In this document: in pieces, positions 1 to 10,008 of the stretch
How the letters are laid out: the number at the start of each line of letters is the position of its first letter
How positions within the stretch are numbered: the first letter of the stretch is position 1
DNA from: Mixophyes australis
Lineage: Eukaryota > Chordata > Amphibia > Anura > Limnodynastidae
Length of the DNA stretch: 64,000 nt
Direction of reading: 5' to 3'
Assembly (NCBI GenBank): GCA_036250195.1
Contig: JAVHZZ010000003.1
Coordinates: 295,707,565-295,771,564 of the forward strand
The notes under the pieces: generated by a model
What the model saw: the letters and a program-made list of their open reading frames with translations, nothing else
Told to the model about the DNA's origin: nothing
The model's database searches: none
Program-made: the position numbers and the translations under genes

Positions 1-187
1 CTACACCCCCGCTACCCGCTGTACCCCTTGACCTCGGCCCGTTTGGACTTTGCTATTCTTCCACCTGGCCCTCGCCTGCGCTGCGGTAGGGTTATAAATT
101 TGTACTACTTTGAGCTTAAGACCTGGGGTCATCCAAGCACGTTCAGCTCTACGGGAAAGGTGGCTGCTATAGGCGAAGACCTCTGTG
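1..187 (+). mobile_element. LTR 3' fragment, sushi-type Ty3/Gypsy family
   Basis: Bases about 88-183 match 991-1105 and 53949-54062, which are the 3' parts of LTRs of one family (shared words: gttataaatttgtactactt, gacctgggg, ggtggctgctatagg). Here the LTR piece runs straight into RNase H coding sequence near base 188, with no primer-binding site, leader or gag between. That means a rearranged or internally deleted copy rather than an intact 5' end. The window starts inside it, so its full length is unknown. Confidence 0.65.
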
Positions 188-997
188 ACCTGTTCCGCCG
201 ATACCCACTATGATGTCGGTAATCCGGAATTATTGGCAGTAAAGTGGGCATTTGAAGAGTGGCGCCACTGGCTTGAGGGAGCAGTTTATGTGATTACGGT
301 ATATACTGACCACAACAATCTTCAGTTCAATCAATCCGCTAAGATCATAAATTACAGACAAGCCCGGTGGGTCCTGATTTTCTCTCGTTCCAAGTTCTTC
401 ATCACGTTCTGACCAGGATCCAAAAACACCAAGGCTGATGCCTTGTCTAGCAGCTTTATCTCCATGCATCTTCCCCTCGCTGAACCATCTTCTATCATCC
501 CTGCCTCTGACATTGTTCTAGGTCTGACCCAGGATTTAGGCACGATCCTTCAGGACTTCCAGCATTTGGCACCACCAGAGACTTCCACAGGTAGATTATT
601 TGTACCGGACCACCTGAGGAAGACTGTCCTCGTCGAATGTCATGACAACGAGACCTCGGGTCATCCTGGAGTATCTAAGACCATTGAACAACTATCCCGT
701 TCAGTGTGGTGGCCTTCTTTATCCGCTGATACCAGAGAATTCGTGCTTTCCTGTGAAAGTTGTGCTAGGAATAAGTCCTCTCGCAGTCTTCCTACTGGTC
801 CTCTCATGCCGCTGTCTGTTCCAGCTAAACCATGGACACATATATCTATGGACTTTATTGTGGAATTACCTCGCTCATCTGGCTTTAACACCATCTGGGT
901 AGTCGTTGACCGGTTTAGTAAGATGGCCCACTTCATTCCACTTACAGGGTTGCCATGTGCCAGAACGCTGGCGTTCTTGTTCATCCAACACCGGTAG
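188..997 (+). pseudogene. Ty3/Gypsy pol fragment: RNase H end and first half of integrase
   Basis: Two frames. 188-411 reads as the end of RNase H ([20 protein letters not shown], then TVYTDHNNLQF). A stop near 410 is followed in another frame by the usual linker (PGSKNTKADALS) and integrase from 443. The integrase shows the HHCC zinc finger (H...H around CHDNETSGHPG, then CESC) and the start of the catalytic core: WTHISMDFIVELP with the first catalytic Asp, then WVVVDRFSKMAHFIPL. It breaks at 997, where LTR sequence begins, so the rest of the core and any chromodomain are missing. In a live element these enzymes degrade the RNA strand and insert the cDNA. Family assignment (Ty3/Gypsy, close to the chromoviruses downstream) is firm; it is not functional. 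Confidence 0.85.
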
Positions 998-1258
998 GGC
1001 TATAAATTTGTACTACTTTGAGCTTAAGACCTGGGGGTATCCGAGTACCTGTGAGCACATTCAGCTCTACGGGAAAGGTGGCTGCTATAGGCAAAGACCA
1101 CTGTGACCTGCTCTACAAGTTTATGACACTTGCTGTCAGCCATAACAGTATAAGACCTGGTTGCATCTGAGTACCTGTGAGCATAACGAGCTATACTGGA
1201 AAGGTGGGTTCTATAGGTGAAGACCTCTCCATCTGGCTCTATGGGTTTATGATAAGAC
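991..1258 (+). mobile_element. LTR 3' fragment with an internal ~126-bp repeat
   Basis: Same LTR family as at 1-187. It begins where the integrase frame breaks and reaches a typical LTR end (cagccataaca) at 1147. The following ~110 bases are not a gag leader but a diverged second copy of LTR sequence (taagacctgg at about 1024 and 1150; ctataggtgaagacctct at about 1211). So the LTR 3' end is tandemly duplicated here, or two LTR fragments have been joined. Confidence 0.6.
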
Positions 1259-2240
1259 CCTTTCAGTGTACCAAGAAATGAAACTGCCCTTGAACTTTTT
1301 TTAAATCAAGAATTTTGTCTACGATGAAATCAATCCCAACACATTCAGACTCAAACTGCTTTCATCTTTAAAAATTCCGAACTCATTCCATTGTTCTCTC
1401 TTGAAACTGGTTGTCATCTCTAGTAAGTTAATTGGCGTATCTCTAGTAAGTTAATTGGCGTATATCACACAGACCACAGCCAGTCAAGTTGACTGGTCCT
1501 TAGGATTCCGTGAGTGACCCCATAGTGAGAGGAACAGCCCTCCGGAGTGGACCGTGAACACCGGCTGGTGTTTCCGTAAAGTAGAGGGAGGAGATTTAGG
1601 CAGTACACTACATCCAGTTTATAGTCAAGTTGCGTTCCTGGCCATTAGTTAGTTGTTAGGGTCGGGTCGCCTGTTGTTAGTTAGTTAGTGCAGTTCTGTG
1701 GGTGTACATACTAGTTAGTTAGTACAGTTGTGTGGGTGTACATACTAGCCTCACTGGTAGAGTAGAGGGAGGCTGTGTTGTGTCTGTCGTCCACAGGTGA
1801 CGGAGAGAAGCAGGAGAGCAGGGACCGGAAGTTGGAGTGCCCGGTGCGTATAACGCTCTATTCCTTCTTTCGGTTAGGCCCTCACCGAGAGATGATTGGG
1901 GTACTTGAGGCAGGACTACTCCTGGTCTCAAGTACTCCTAGTCCCGCACCCTTGGCAAGAATAAAAGGAGGTGGCGGCAAGCAAGATTGACTTGAGTGTC
2001 TCTGCTCATTGCCGTGATCTTGGACAGCCCTTTCCTGGTAGCCATGGCCTTAATTTATGTTACTTCCTCAGAGGGAAGTGGTTGGAGGTGACAGAGGTTT
2101 GGTTGCTGGTCTGCTGGGATAGAACAGCGGCTGGGGTGCATCAGTAGCGGGAGGTGACCATCGTTTGTAAGGTAAGTTTATCTGTGTACGTTTGTCCTGT
2201 TCTCCGCAGGCGCTACAATGGCTCGAGGATCAGGAGGCAG
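1259..2240. other. Unclassified stretch with two short tandem duplications
   Basis: No coding frame I recognise. Two exact or near-exact tandem duplications are visible: a 23-bp unit at 1416-1461 and a 34-bp unit at 1681-1748. The stretch 1480-2230 is GC-richer than its neighbours and resembles a retroelement leader or LTR, but I could not pair it with another copy here. It ends where the minus-strand RNase H fragment begins. Confidence 0.4.
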
Positions 2241-2249
2241 GGCATGGCA

Positions 2250-2815
2250 AGACATGAAGCTCCGTGACAATGCATCAGTTTTGACGTTTTTTGAACCTGG
2301 CCGAAAGGTGATTAAAACTTGAAATGGATAAAAAAGAGGGCCCATCTGGCTTGTCTAGGATTCAAAGTCTTGGCGGCTTGGACATATTGAGGATTTTTAT
2401 GATCAGTGATTATGGTGATTAAATTAGTCACTCCTTCCAACCAGTGTCGCCACTCTTCGAAGGTTCATTTGATGGCCAATAATTCACAATTACCCAGATC
2501 ACAGTTGATCTTGACAGGTGAAAATTTCCAGGAAAGATGCGCACAGGGATGCAGTCTTTGATTCTGCTGTGCTTTTTGGTAATGAATAGCACTAGCCCCA
2601 ACATCCGATGCATCCACTTCAACAATGAAAGGTAGTTTTGGGTTCGGATGCCTGAAGACTGGTGCAGAGGTAAAGGCATTTTACAGGGCTGAAAAACTTG
2701 CCATCGCTGCTGGAGACCAATTAGTAGTATCAGCTGCTTGGCGAGTGAGAGTGGTAATAGGTGCCAGTAACATTGAGAATGAGTGAATGAAACTTCTGTA
2801 ATAATTGGCAAAACC
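2250..2815 (-). pseudogene. RNase H fragment of the minus-strand Gypsy element
   Basis: Minus-strand frames read GFANYYRSFIHSF (the RT/RNase H connection), then FIVEVDASDVG (first RNase H Asp), [24 protein letters not shown] and the end-of-domain linker. There are at least two frame changes, and a stop inside the ELLAIK block. Copy ends near 2250, where unrelated sequence begins. It is a different copy from the plus-strand RNase H at 188-411: both span the same region and differ at many residues. Confidence 0.8.
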
Positions 2816-3060
2816 AAGGAAGACAGTGGCTGATCTAAGTTGATTGAAAAGTATTGAGATAATGGGAAGCGGATATGTGTTCTTGACCAGAGTTTTCAAT
2901 GCAAGGTCTCAAACTGCCATCTTTCTTGGCTACAAAGAAGCATCCGGCCACTACTGGAAATTTAGGTTGAATGAACCCTTTCAGGAGATTTTCTTCCACA
3001 TACTTCTCCATTACTTGAGTCATAGTAATAGATAAGGCATAAAGACATCCCTTAGGCAAT
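2815..3060 (-). pseudogene. Reverse transcriptase fragment with its catalytic core deleted
   Basis: The minus frame contains GFIQP, then FFVAKKDGSLRPCIE (RT blocks 1-2), and continues to NTYPLPIISILFNQLRSA. It then jumps directly to the post-RT block VFLGFANYYRSF. In intact relatives (compare 45086-45350) roughly 150 residues lie between these, including the YxDD motif. So the palm domain has been deleted, with the junction at about 2815-2830. No RT activity is possible. Confidence 0.75.
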
Positions 3061-3329
3061 TTAGACCCAGGAATAAGGTCAATTGTGCAGTCATATTTCC
3101 GATGAGGGGGAAGAGAATCTGCTTATCTGCAATACATCTTGAAAGTCCTGATATAGAGCAGGTAGAAGTTCCAGAGTAGGCTGCAGAGCTTCGGAGAGGC
3201 AAAATCAATCAGGTGGAGGAACACTCAAAACTCCAGCGAATGATTTCCCCTTTCTTTCAATGAATGAGAGAATTATGGCTTTGAAGTCAAGGATGCCCCA
3301 AAATCAAAGGAGCAGAAGGGCTCAAGATC

Positions 3330-3560
3330 AGATAGAATGAAAGGACCTCCTAGGAGGATGCCCACAAACAATTGCAGAGGTGGATTCTGGCAAAAATCCT
3401 GAACCCCCCCCAGTCAAGGGGTCGCCATCCAAACCACAGACAGTAACACTTGAGTCCAACTTAATGGATGGAATTCTGATTGTCCGGGCCAAGTTCAAGG
3501 AAGTTACCGGCTGCACAACTATCAAGAAAACTTGAAACATGAAAGGACTGTGCACCATAG
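3330..3560 (-). pseudogene. Gag-Pol protease remnant
   Basis: A minus-strand frame around 3480-3540 reads LDSCAAGNFLEL, the aspartic protease active-site region of Ty3/Gypsy elements (consensus DSGAxxNF, with Gly replaced by Cys here). Neighbouring frames are open but out of register, indicating frameshifts. It sits between the gag zinc-knuckle remnant and RT, the expected order. Confidence 0.6.
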
Positions 3561-3599
3561 GTGAGCCGAGCTGGAATCAAAACAAATTTTTTAAAGAGA

Positions 3600-4460
3600 T
3601 TATTTAAAGACCTAGGCACACCTAGGCCTTGTCTTTTCCCGGCTTATTAGGACAGCCTCACAGAAGGTGGCTCTTGTTGCCACAAAACAAGAGACCGTCA
3701 TCTGGAATGTTCTTCTGAAAAGAGACGGTAGGCGCCTAAATGCAGAGGCTCAGGAATGTCCAACGGTGCAGAGTAAGAGGTTGGCAGAGAGCCAGAAGAG
3801 ATGGATGTATCCCTTTCTGCTTTCCTTTTCTTGATCCTGATTACCAACTACATCTCCAGGGTAGTTGGTATAGGAGATACTGCACCAAAGAATCTTTGAT
3901 TTGTTCAGAGAGACCTAGGCGAAATTGACTCCGGAGTGGCGGATTGTCCCACTCATTGTCAGTGGACCATCACCTAAACTCCATTCAAAATTCTTCAGTG
4001 GTGCGTCGGCCTTGCTTCAAGGCCCTGAGATGAGACTCCTCCAAGGCCACCCTGTCTGGATCATCATAGAGCAGACACAAGGCATTAAAGAATGCGTCAA
4101 CTGACTGCAAAGTGGGGCTTGCTAGAGGAAGACTGATCGCCCAGGAGTGAGGATCACCTTAGAGAAGAGAGATTATGATGCCGACTCTTTCTTGCTCTGA
4201 ACCTAAAGTTTTAGTCGAAAACAGAGCTTACAACTCTTTTTAAAGTTGCAGAGCAAAGCTCTATCTCCAGAGAAATGATCTGGTAGATTCAATTTGGGCT
4301 CCACTACGGGAGCTGAAGAAGCTTCCTGGGCTTGCAAAGTCCTAGAGGCTTCTTCTTGCACAGACAACCGGTGCGAAACTCCTTGGACCATCTGTGACAG
4401 GGTTTGGATCTATCCCGCCAAAACTTGAGCGGGAGAGGGATTTTTTCCGCTGTCATCCAT
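3600..4460 (-). pseudogene. Gag remnant, sushi type
   Basis: A start codon at 4458-4460 lies about 40 bases inside the 5' LTR, the usual leader length in this family. The first frame reads MDDSGKNPSPAQVLAG then a stop; the following frame reads VQGVSHRLSVQEEASRTL and LNLPDHFSGDRALLCNF, matching the PPKFDG block of the gag at 43.4 kb. Near 3640-3690 a degenerate zinc knuckle is visible (FCGNKSHLL, then GCPNKPGK). Several stops and shifts occur. Confidence 0.65.
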
Positions 4461-4487
4461 GGATAACTTCCTCCACACAACATTTAT

Positions 4488-4499
4488 GGCCAGTTATAA
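4488..4499 (-). other. Primer-binding site of self-priming type
   Basis: Directly inside the LTR end the minus strand reads TTATAACTGGCC. This does not look like the usual tRNA-complementary TGG start. Its TATAACTG is the exact complement of CAGTTATA at the predicted RNA 5' end, as in Tf1 and sushi elements, where the RNA 5' end folds back and primes. Confidence 0.5.
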
Positions 4500-5221
4500 T
4501 GTTACGGCTCTTGGCATGAGCTTGTAGAACAGAAGTATAGAGGTCTTCACCTATAGCAGCCGCCTTTCCCGCAGTGTTTGTTGCGTTCACAGCTACTCAG
4601 ATGCCCCCAGATCTTAAACTCAGCATAGTGCAAGCTAATGAATAATACCATAATGTGGTGAGAGGGAGACGGCAGAAGATAAACGTGGTCAGGAGGAAAC
4701 CAAGGTCCAAGGGCATAAACAGGCAACGAGGTAACGTTCAGGCAAAAGATTAGGGCCAGTAGAAAACAAGGTTATCCGAGTCACAGGCAAAAGTTCAGGG
4801 TCAATAGCAATAGATAACAGTCCAGGAAGCAAGCCAGGGGTCATGCACAGAAGAATCAATCCAGAAGTCAGTACAATATACAAATATACAAGAGCAGGAC
4901 AGCAGCCAGGAACTGAACACTATAACTGAAAGGGGGGCTAAGCCCTCCCTGCCTTAAATACATGGATGAACCAATCAGCCAGCCTGTAGAGAAATTAGCT
5001 CTAGGAGGTTGCTAATTAATTACATGAAGGTGCGCTTGCGCCTGGCCACCCCTCATGACGGGACACAGTGATCAGAGGCAGCGCATCCCGACTGTTGCCT
5101 TAGCAACGTCTGGGGCGAAAAAACAGAAGTGACATCCTGGTCATCATGGAGACGGCCGGGAAGCAGTCTAGAGGGAGACAGCAGTTTGCGGCTGCTGGCG
5201 CCACCGCCGCAGCTCATAACA
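4500..5221 (-). mobile_element. 5' LTR (722 bp) of the minus-strand Gypsy element
   Basis: On the minus strand it starts TGTTATGAGC at 5221 and ends CCGTAACA at 4500, the TG...CA form of LTRs. It shares its 5' region (gccgtctccat, tcactt) with the LTRs at 18720-19252 and 53468-54095, and its 3' region (aggtgaagacctct) with those at 1-187 and 991-1147. A TATA-like TATTTAAGG lies at 4952-4960. No second LTR of this copy is present. Confidence 0.8.
4921..4960 (-). promoter_or_regulatory. LTR promoter and predicted RNA start
   Basis: On the minus strand TATTTAAGG (4960-4952) is followed 32 bases on by CAGTTATAG (4928-4920). That spacing fits a TATA-directed start. CAGTTATA is complementary to the sequence just inside the LTR at 4488-4499. 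The start position is inferred, not measured. Confidence 0.55.
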
Positions 5222-7189
5222 ATGACCTACATATATACACTCATTTTACTCATGTATTTTCAAACTTCACTTTGCGTATGACTAGTGTTCCACTCTGCAT
5301 GACCCCCATATTGTTCATATTGTTATGATGATAGTTTGTTATTAAAGTTGTTTGGCTTTATGCCATTCTTGTCCATTAAGTATCAAGTATCATCTGGCTT
5401 TCAATAAGAGCTGTTTAGTTGCAAGTTTGGGCTTTTAACTTTCTATTTATATCAGCCATTTCATTTTTTATGCTATTTCAAAAATGTTGCCTGCTATTCA
5501 CCTAATGCTTTTGAATTGATGAGCCACAATGGAATTGTAGGCTTGTTGTTTTATTTAAAACAGTACTCATCTTTTTTAATGTAGTAATCTATTTAAACTT
5601 GGATAGAGACGCAGGCTGTGGAAAAAAGCTATTTCATTTTTTGTTTCAGCCTGGTGAGCGCTGACTAATATCTCTACTTATATACCCTTTTGTTATTAGC
5701 ACACTGGAAAACTACTTTAATTTCCAATTATTAAATTGGTCATGAAAAAGTTCTCAACTGACAACTATAGTCCACATAATGTAATTTCCATTAAAAACAA
5801 CTCTTTCAATTGAAATACAAGTGGTCCTCTCCAGACCTTCATTTATAGTAACTTTTTATTACTTATATTATTTATTTACAATATTCACTTTTGAATGAAA
5901 CTGTATAAAAGAAACTTATTTAGTTTAATATTATTGATACCTCACAAAGGCATGCTTACAGCAGCTCAAGGAAAACATTTGTGTGATACCATAGGAGCCC
6001 TTAAGGTCATGCTATATGATATAAACCAATTAAAGGAGACATAAAATAAAATTTCATTCAAAATGTAAAAAATAAAATGAATATAAATATGACACTTTAA
6101 AGTGTAATGTACTGAAAAAAGAAAAACACTGGCAATCCTAAATTAAGCATCTAAATGCCAAACACTTACCAGGTACCTGGAAAATGCTGTATATAGGGAT
6201 ACTATTCCCATGGGTCTCCTTTCAATGCTCATGACCTTATTGAATCACTTTTTCAGTACAATGAAGCAAACTTTCATTAGGATAATTGGGAAAATGAAAC
6301 AGGAACATATAAAGAAGTAGAAATATTCAATAACCAATTAGCCAATCAATTTACAACGCATTTCAGCCAGAACAAGTTCATCTATAGATTAAAAGAGAAA
6401 GGTAAACTTATAAATACTTAAAAAATACAAATAACACATAAATACCGTACATGCAATTACAATTAGTTGGGAAGTAAATGAATGTTCCTTGAAAATGCAG
6501 GAGACGGAGAGTCATTTAGCTGTAACTGTATCAAGCATCCATATGCAATATACCTGAAGTCAAAGTCAAGGGATTGGAGAAAGTAAAATAGTGGAGGCCG
6601 CAGTCAAGCTCAAATGATTGCAGAATTCTGATATATAGTCAAACTAAACTAGTGTTCTTAGTACAGTTCTCAGCCCTCAAAAATGTCTATCTTTTTCAAT
6701 TTGCATACTGGATGAATATGGCGGGTTTGGTCTAGAGTGGACAGCAATTTTGTAACCAGAACTTACATGTAAAATTATGTAAAAATATGTCTGCAAAATT
6801 ACGTGTATTGTGTGGTCCCCTGGTCATAATGTCCTGCGACCATGGGCAGCGATGACATTTTCAGCACCCCCTGCCTGGAACTTCATGAATGAGCACAAGG
6901 CCACCGTTTGTACTCCGAGGACTCAGAGACTAAAGGGGAAGGTGCCCACGCACCCCTTCCGAACTTACTGGACTTATCGTGCTTCAATGACCCTATATCC
7001 ACCCCAGCCTGTTCAGTACAGGGCAAATTTGCCTAGGGGATTCAGGCCTGCTAATAATGTGTGGCTCCCCCTAGAGTAAACCAACCCCATGCTGAATACA
7101 CTGGGGCCTTTCTCAGACCCTTTGAGTGGTGGGGTTTGGGCAATGGATGAAAGAAATATAAATATTACTTAAGTGTGTGGGAAAAAAAT
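5222..7189. other. AT-rich sequence with no recognised gene
   Basis: Short frames only, none with a recognisable protein. Composition is AT-rich, with no strong tandem array or long inverted repeat. No splice-bounded exon I would defend. Confidence 0.5.
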
Positions 7190-7805
7190 TCCCAGAAAGC
7201 CCAGGCAATCCATTAACTTCGTGGGCATGCTGGCACATATAGAACTTCAATTGCCCGCAGTTCCATTACTGCCTCTGATAAAACAGCCAATTAGACCGAG
7301 AAACGCGTCAACAGACACTCTGAGTTGACTACTGGAGTATTATTATTAGTGCAACCCCTGGGTTCGGCATCCTTTGATACCATTTACAGAAAGAAACCAC
7401 TAACAGTGATTACATCTTTGGGACTCATTTCCTCACCAGCTCTCTGGATACCACAGCTGGTACCAAAGAAGGATAAGTTCCTCCCCTTTGAAGCTGTGTA
7501 ATATTGTATTTTGGATGCTGTAGTCTGTTCCTATGTGACAAAGGGTTCCTACTATACAGCAATTATACCCTCCAATAGATCAGCAAAAGAGTCTTGGAAA
7601 TTTCATACTACTTTTTATTTGGCGACTTTTTTATATTTGAGGGTTGATTACAAGTGTATAACATTTGCTGTTTTTGGACAGCTAATTTTTTCGCATGATG
7701 TTTTGTAAAATTGTGGTCTATTAGAGTATACTCCTACTAGTCTACACTGTGTTTATTGATTTATTTGTGTATAATTAAATTATTTTAAAATATTTTATTT
7801 GTGAA
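7190..7805 (+). repeat. Penelope-like or retrozyme-like repeat carrying a hammerhead-type core
   Basis: The segment resembles 35950-36790: both have a CTGATRA box, about 18 bases, then GAAACGCGTC, then ATTATTATT about 35-40 bases downstream, and both finish with an AT-rich tail ending near tttgtga. Penelope-like retroelements are known to carry such minimal type I hammerheads. No RT frame is visible, so classification rests on the ribozyme-like core and on similarity to the second copy. Edges are approximate. Confidence 0.45.
7272..7312 (+). ncRNA. Decayed hammerhead ribozyme-like core
   Basis: CTGATAA at 7275-7281 (consensus CUGAUGA, one change) and GAAACGCGTC at 7300-7309. In Penelope hammerheads GAA-AC-GC-GU-C forms a two-base-pair helix III with the cleavage site after the final C. 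Helix II and helix I pair poorly here, so it is probably inactive. Confidence 0.4.
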
Positions 7806-7830
7806 CAGAACTCTCTCCCTTTTCTTCTTC

Positions 7831-7950
7831 CACTTACTGTCAGTGGCAGCCAGAGCATGCTGGCACTTGTAGAACTACAAGCAGCAACATGCTCTACAGC
7901 CAGAGTTTTTTTAGAACATTTAGTTCCACACACATGGGCAACAGTAAGTG
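7831..7950. repeat. Small palindromic hairpin repeat
   Basis: The ends are inverted copies (cacttactgt at 7831-7840, acagtaagtg at 7941-7950). Inside lie further inverted pairs: agagcatg / catgctct, and the hairpin cttgtag-aa-ctacaag at 7866-7881. MITE-like, but no flanking duplication identified. Confidence 0.5.
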
Positions 7951-9049
7951 AAAACACCCATACTGATTAAAAAGTCACCTAAGTCATTTTTATTGTATGC
8001 ATAAATCCATAGGGAAGTTCTTGATTTCCATACTGAAGTAATTGAATTTTTTTTTTATAGATTTAATCTCCTAGCTTTTGTCAAAATAATCATTGCAAAG
8101 TCCTGGATGCATTGTAAAGTCCTAATGATGCATGGTTGGTCTTACTGAAAGATACCATAGCATATGAAAGATATGCATATACCAGTAGAGCCTACCTAAT
8201 TCACTTTAAGGAAATGTTGTCGAGACGTGCAAACTCCCAATATGCTGTGGGGCCCTTGACAGCCCAAGTCTTTTTAGAGACTTATTTACTCTGATAATCC
8301 AAGCTTTTCCACTTTGAGGTTCCTAGTTTATGCCTCCTTAGAAAGCCAAGAATTTAAAGTTCTTTACACAAATATTCCCTGCGTATGTAAATGGCAGTCA
8401 TTTCAATCATGTATCCACAACAATCATGAATCCACAGCAATGGGGCAAACTCCATACACGTACTCTTAAGCCAATCCATTTTAGGCAACAACTGAAGCCA
8501 TTTGGAAAGTCAATAAACTGGACTCTAGAATGAATAAAAGCGGTACCTTTGAGTCCTAAGGAAGCATCCCCAGATGTAATTGAGGCTGGAACTTCTCTAT
8601 ATATATTGATTCTGGTTAGTCGTTGATGAACAGAGATTATTTGGGTAAGCTTGCACACTCTACCGTTTCATCAGAAGTGTGATTTTATTATGATTTTCAA
8701 TAGAAGGTTTATAATAAATATCATATAAATGTCACATTAACCAGCGCTCTTCTGTTTGTTAGTTTTTGTTCTAATATATGTTATTATGTTTAACAAACTG
8801 CTATAATGAGCTGTGTGTCAATGGTGGAAAATATGTTTATCTGAAATTTCAAAACTTAAACTAAATATAAAAAATAGAAAAAATAGGGTTTTGGAGTTAG
8901 AAGCGTTAGCAAAGAGGAGATATAGGAAGTATTTTTGTTTGGAAGTGTTCAGAGAATTTCAATAGAAGAAATAGTTAGCAATGCACTTGAGGAAATCATA
9001 CAAGTTATGAGACTTTTGCCAATAATGTTCTATTTTGCGGGTGTTGAGG
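7951..9049. other. No recognised feature
   Basis: AT-rich, short frames only, none recognisable. No tandem array or long inverted repeat seen. Confidence 0.45.
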
Positions 9050-9353
9050 GCAAGGTGTATGTAAACCTCAACTACTAGAACTGCTTCTGGAGATCTTCAC
9101 CTTTAGCAGACCCCATTTTAAAGAACTAGATATATTTCACAGTACTTAGTTGCCCCCATGACTTAACCTCGGGTGGAAGTTGTTGACTTACAAATGCCCA
9201 GTGGAGTTGACAGAACACGGTAGGAGGTAGTGAGTAACCTTTATGGTTTCATAAAGTAAACTGAGAATCAGACTGACACTTGCCTGGTGAAGTGAACAGT
9301 ACATAGCAGCAGGGTTTGAGCAACCAGATTGTGTACTGTTGCAAACTCACAAT
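9050..9353 (-). mobile_element. Left part of an older minus-strand LTR split by the chromovirus
   Basis: The words agatcttcacctttagcag and ttgcccccatgacttaa match the 3' end of the minus-strand LTR at 4500-4650. It stops where the chromovirus 5' LTR begins and resumes after the chromovirus 3' LTR at 17751. It includes about two ~86-bp tandem units (from about 9195 and 9281); a third lies beyond the insertion at about 17772-17850. Outer boundary approximate. Confidence 0.55.
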
Positions 9354-9993
9354 TTACCAGGCTTACCACTAAGTGCTGGGGACGGCCACCTGCCTCTTCT
9401 GTACATTTGCATCCCGTTGTCTAGCAAACCTTCTCCACTCAATGCAGGAGCCGCGTCCCATTGCTAGGCAGCAGGATGCTCCCCAGTCCGTCTCTCAGCG
9501 GTCAGCTGCATTCTGACCACTGAATTGGGCTCTACCTAATCAGTGCTGACCTACCTGTATTTATAGAAGCCTCTGGCATCACTAGGGTACCAGAGTATTG
9601 GATCACTTCCTGCTCCAGTGTTCTCCTTGTGATACCTTCTAACTGCTCCTGTATTATTGCCTCCTGACCTGGCTTATTTTCTCGACTTACCATTTGGATC
9701 ACATCTTGGCTCTCATCTGCTCGTTTGGCTTGATGTCTGGCTTGTTTGACTTTTTTTTGGATCACCCCTGTGTACCTCATTAACAAGCTAGTTATGACCC
9801 AGATCATTTGACTACTCCTGTAGTCAAATCACTGGTGACTGTCTCAGAGAACCACGACCTGCGCACCATTTGCAGCTAAGTCCATACTCCTTTGGCTACT
9901 TGGTGAACACCAGGGTTGCTTTAGACTCCACGCCTCCCTGTTCAGCTGTGCTAACACCAGCCAGTGGCCACTCCTATATTGCTAATCATGACA
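9354..9993 (+). mobile_element. 5' LTR of chromovirus 1
   Basis: Aligns with 17123-17750; ends ATCATGACA at 9993. Its first bases (ttaccagg) have decayed from TGTCAGG seen in the 3' copy and in the solo LTR at 26938. TATA-like TATTTATA at 9558-9565; predicted RNA start CCAGAGTAT at 9590. Confidence 0.85.
9558..9598 (+). promoter_or_regulatory. LTR promoter and predicted RNA 5' end
   Basis: TATTTATA at 9558 is followed 32 bases later by CCAGAGTAT at 9590-9598. The same pair occurs in the solo LTR (TATTTAAA then CCAGAGTATC near 27175) and the 3' LTR (CCAGAGCAT at 17370). CCAGAGTAT is complementary to the primer-binding site at 9994-10004. Confidence 0.6.
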
Positions 9994-10004
9994 GTATACT
10001 CTGG
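9994..10004 (+). other. Self-priming primer-binding site
   Basis: GTATACTCTGG immediately follows the LTR. Nine bases, ATACTCTGG, are the exact complement of CCAGAGTAT at the predicted RNA start. That is the Tf1/sushi self-priming layout; no tRNA 3'-end complement is apparent. Confidence 0.65.
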
Positions 10005-10008
10005 CCAT

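Larger units (their letters stand above)
2241..5221 (-). mobile_element. Truncated sushi-type Ty3/Gypsy retrotransposon
   Basis: Read on the minus strand from 5221 down: 5' LTR, a self-priming type primer-binding site, gag, protease, the start of RT, then RNase H, ending abruptly near 2241. Integrase and 3' LTR are absent. RT has lost its core. The domain order is that of Ty3/Gypsy elements, and the gag/protease wording matches the chromovirus at 42.9-48.7 kb. Frames are broken throughout, so this is a dead copy. Confidence 0.85.

Noticed and set aside
661..984. 107-aa minus-strand frame
   Set aside because: Shadow of the plus-strand integrase, which shows the real motifs.
2160..2215. Splice donor/acceptor pair before an ATG (gtaaggtaagt ... 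ctccgcag)
   Set aside because: The downstream sequence soon becomes antisense Gypsy RNase H and no exon-like frame follows.
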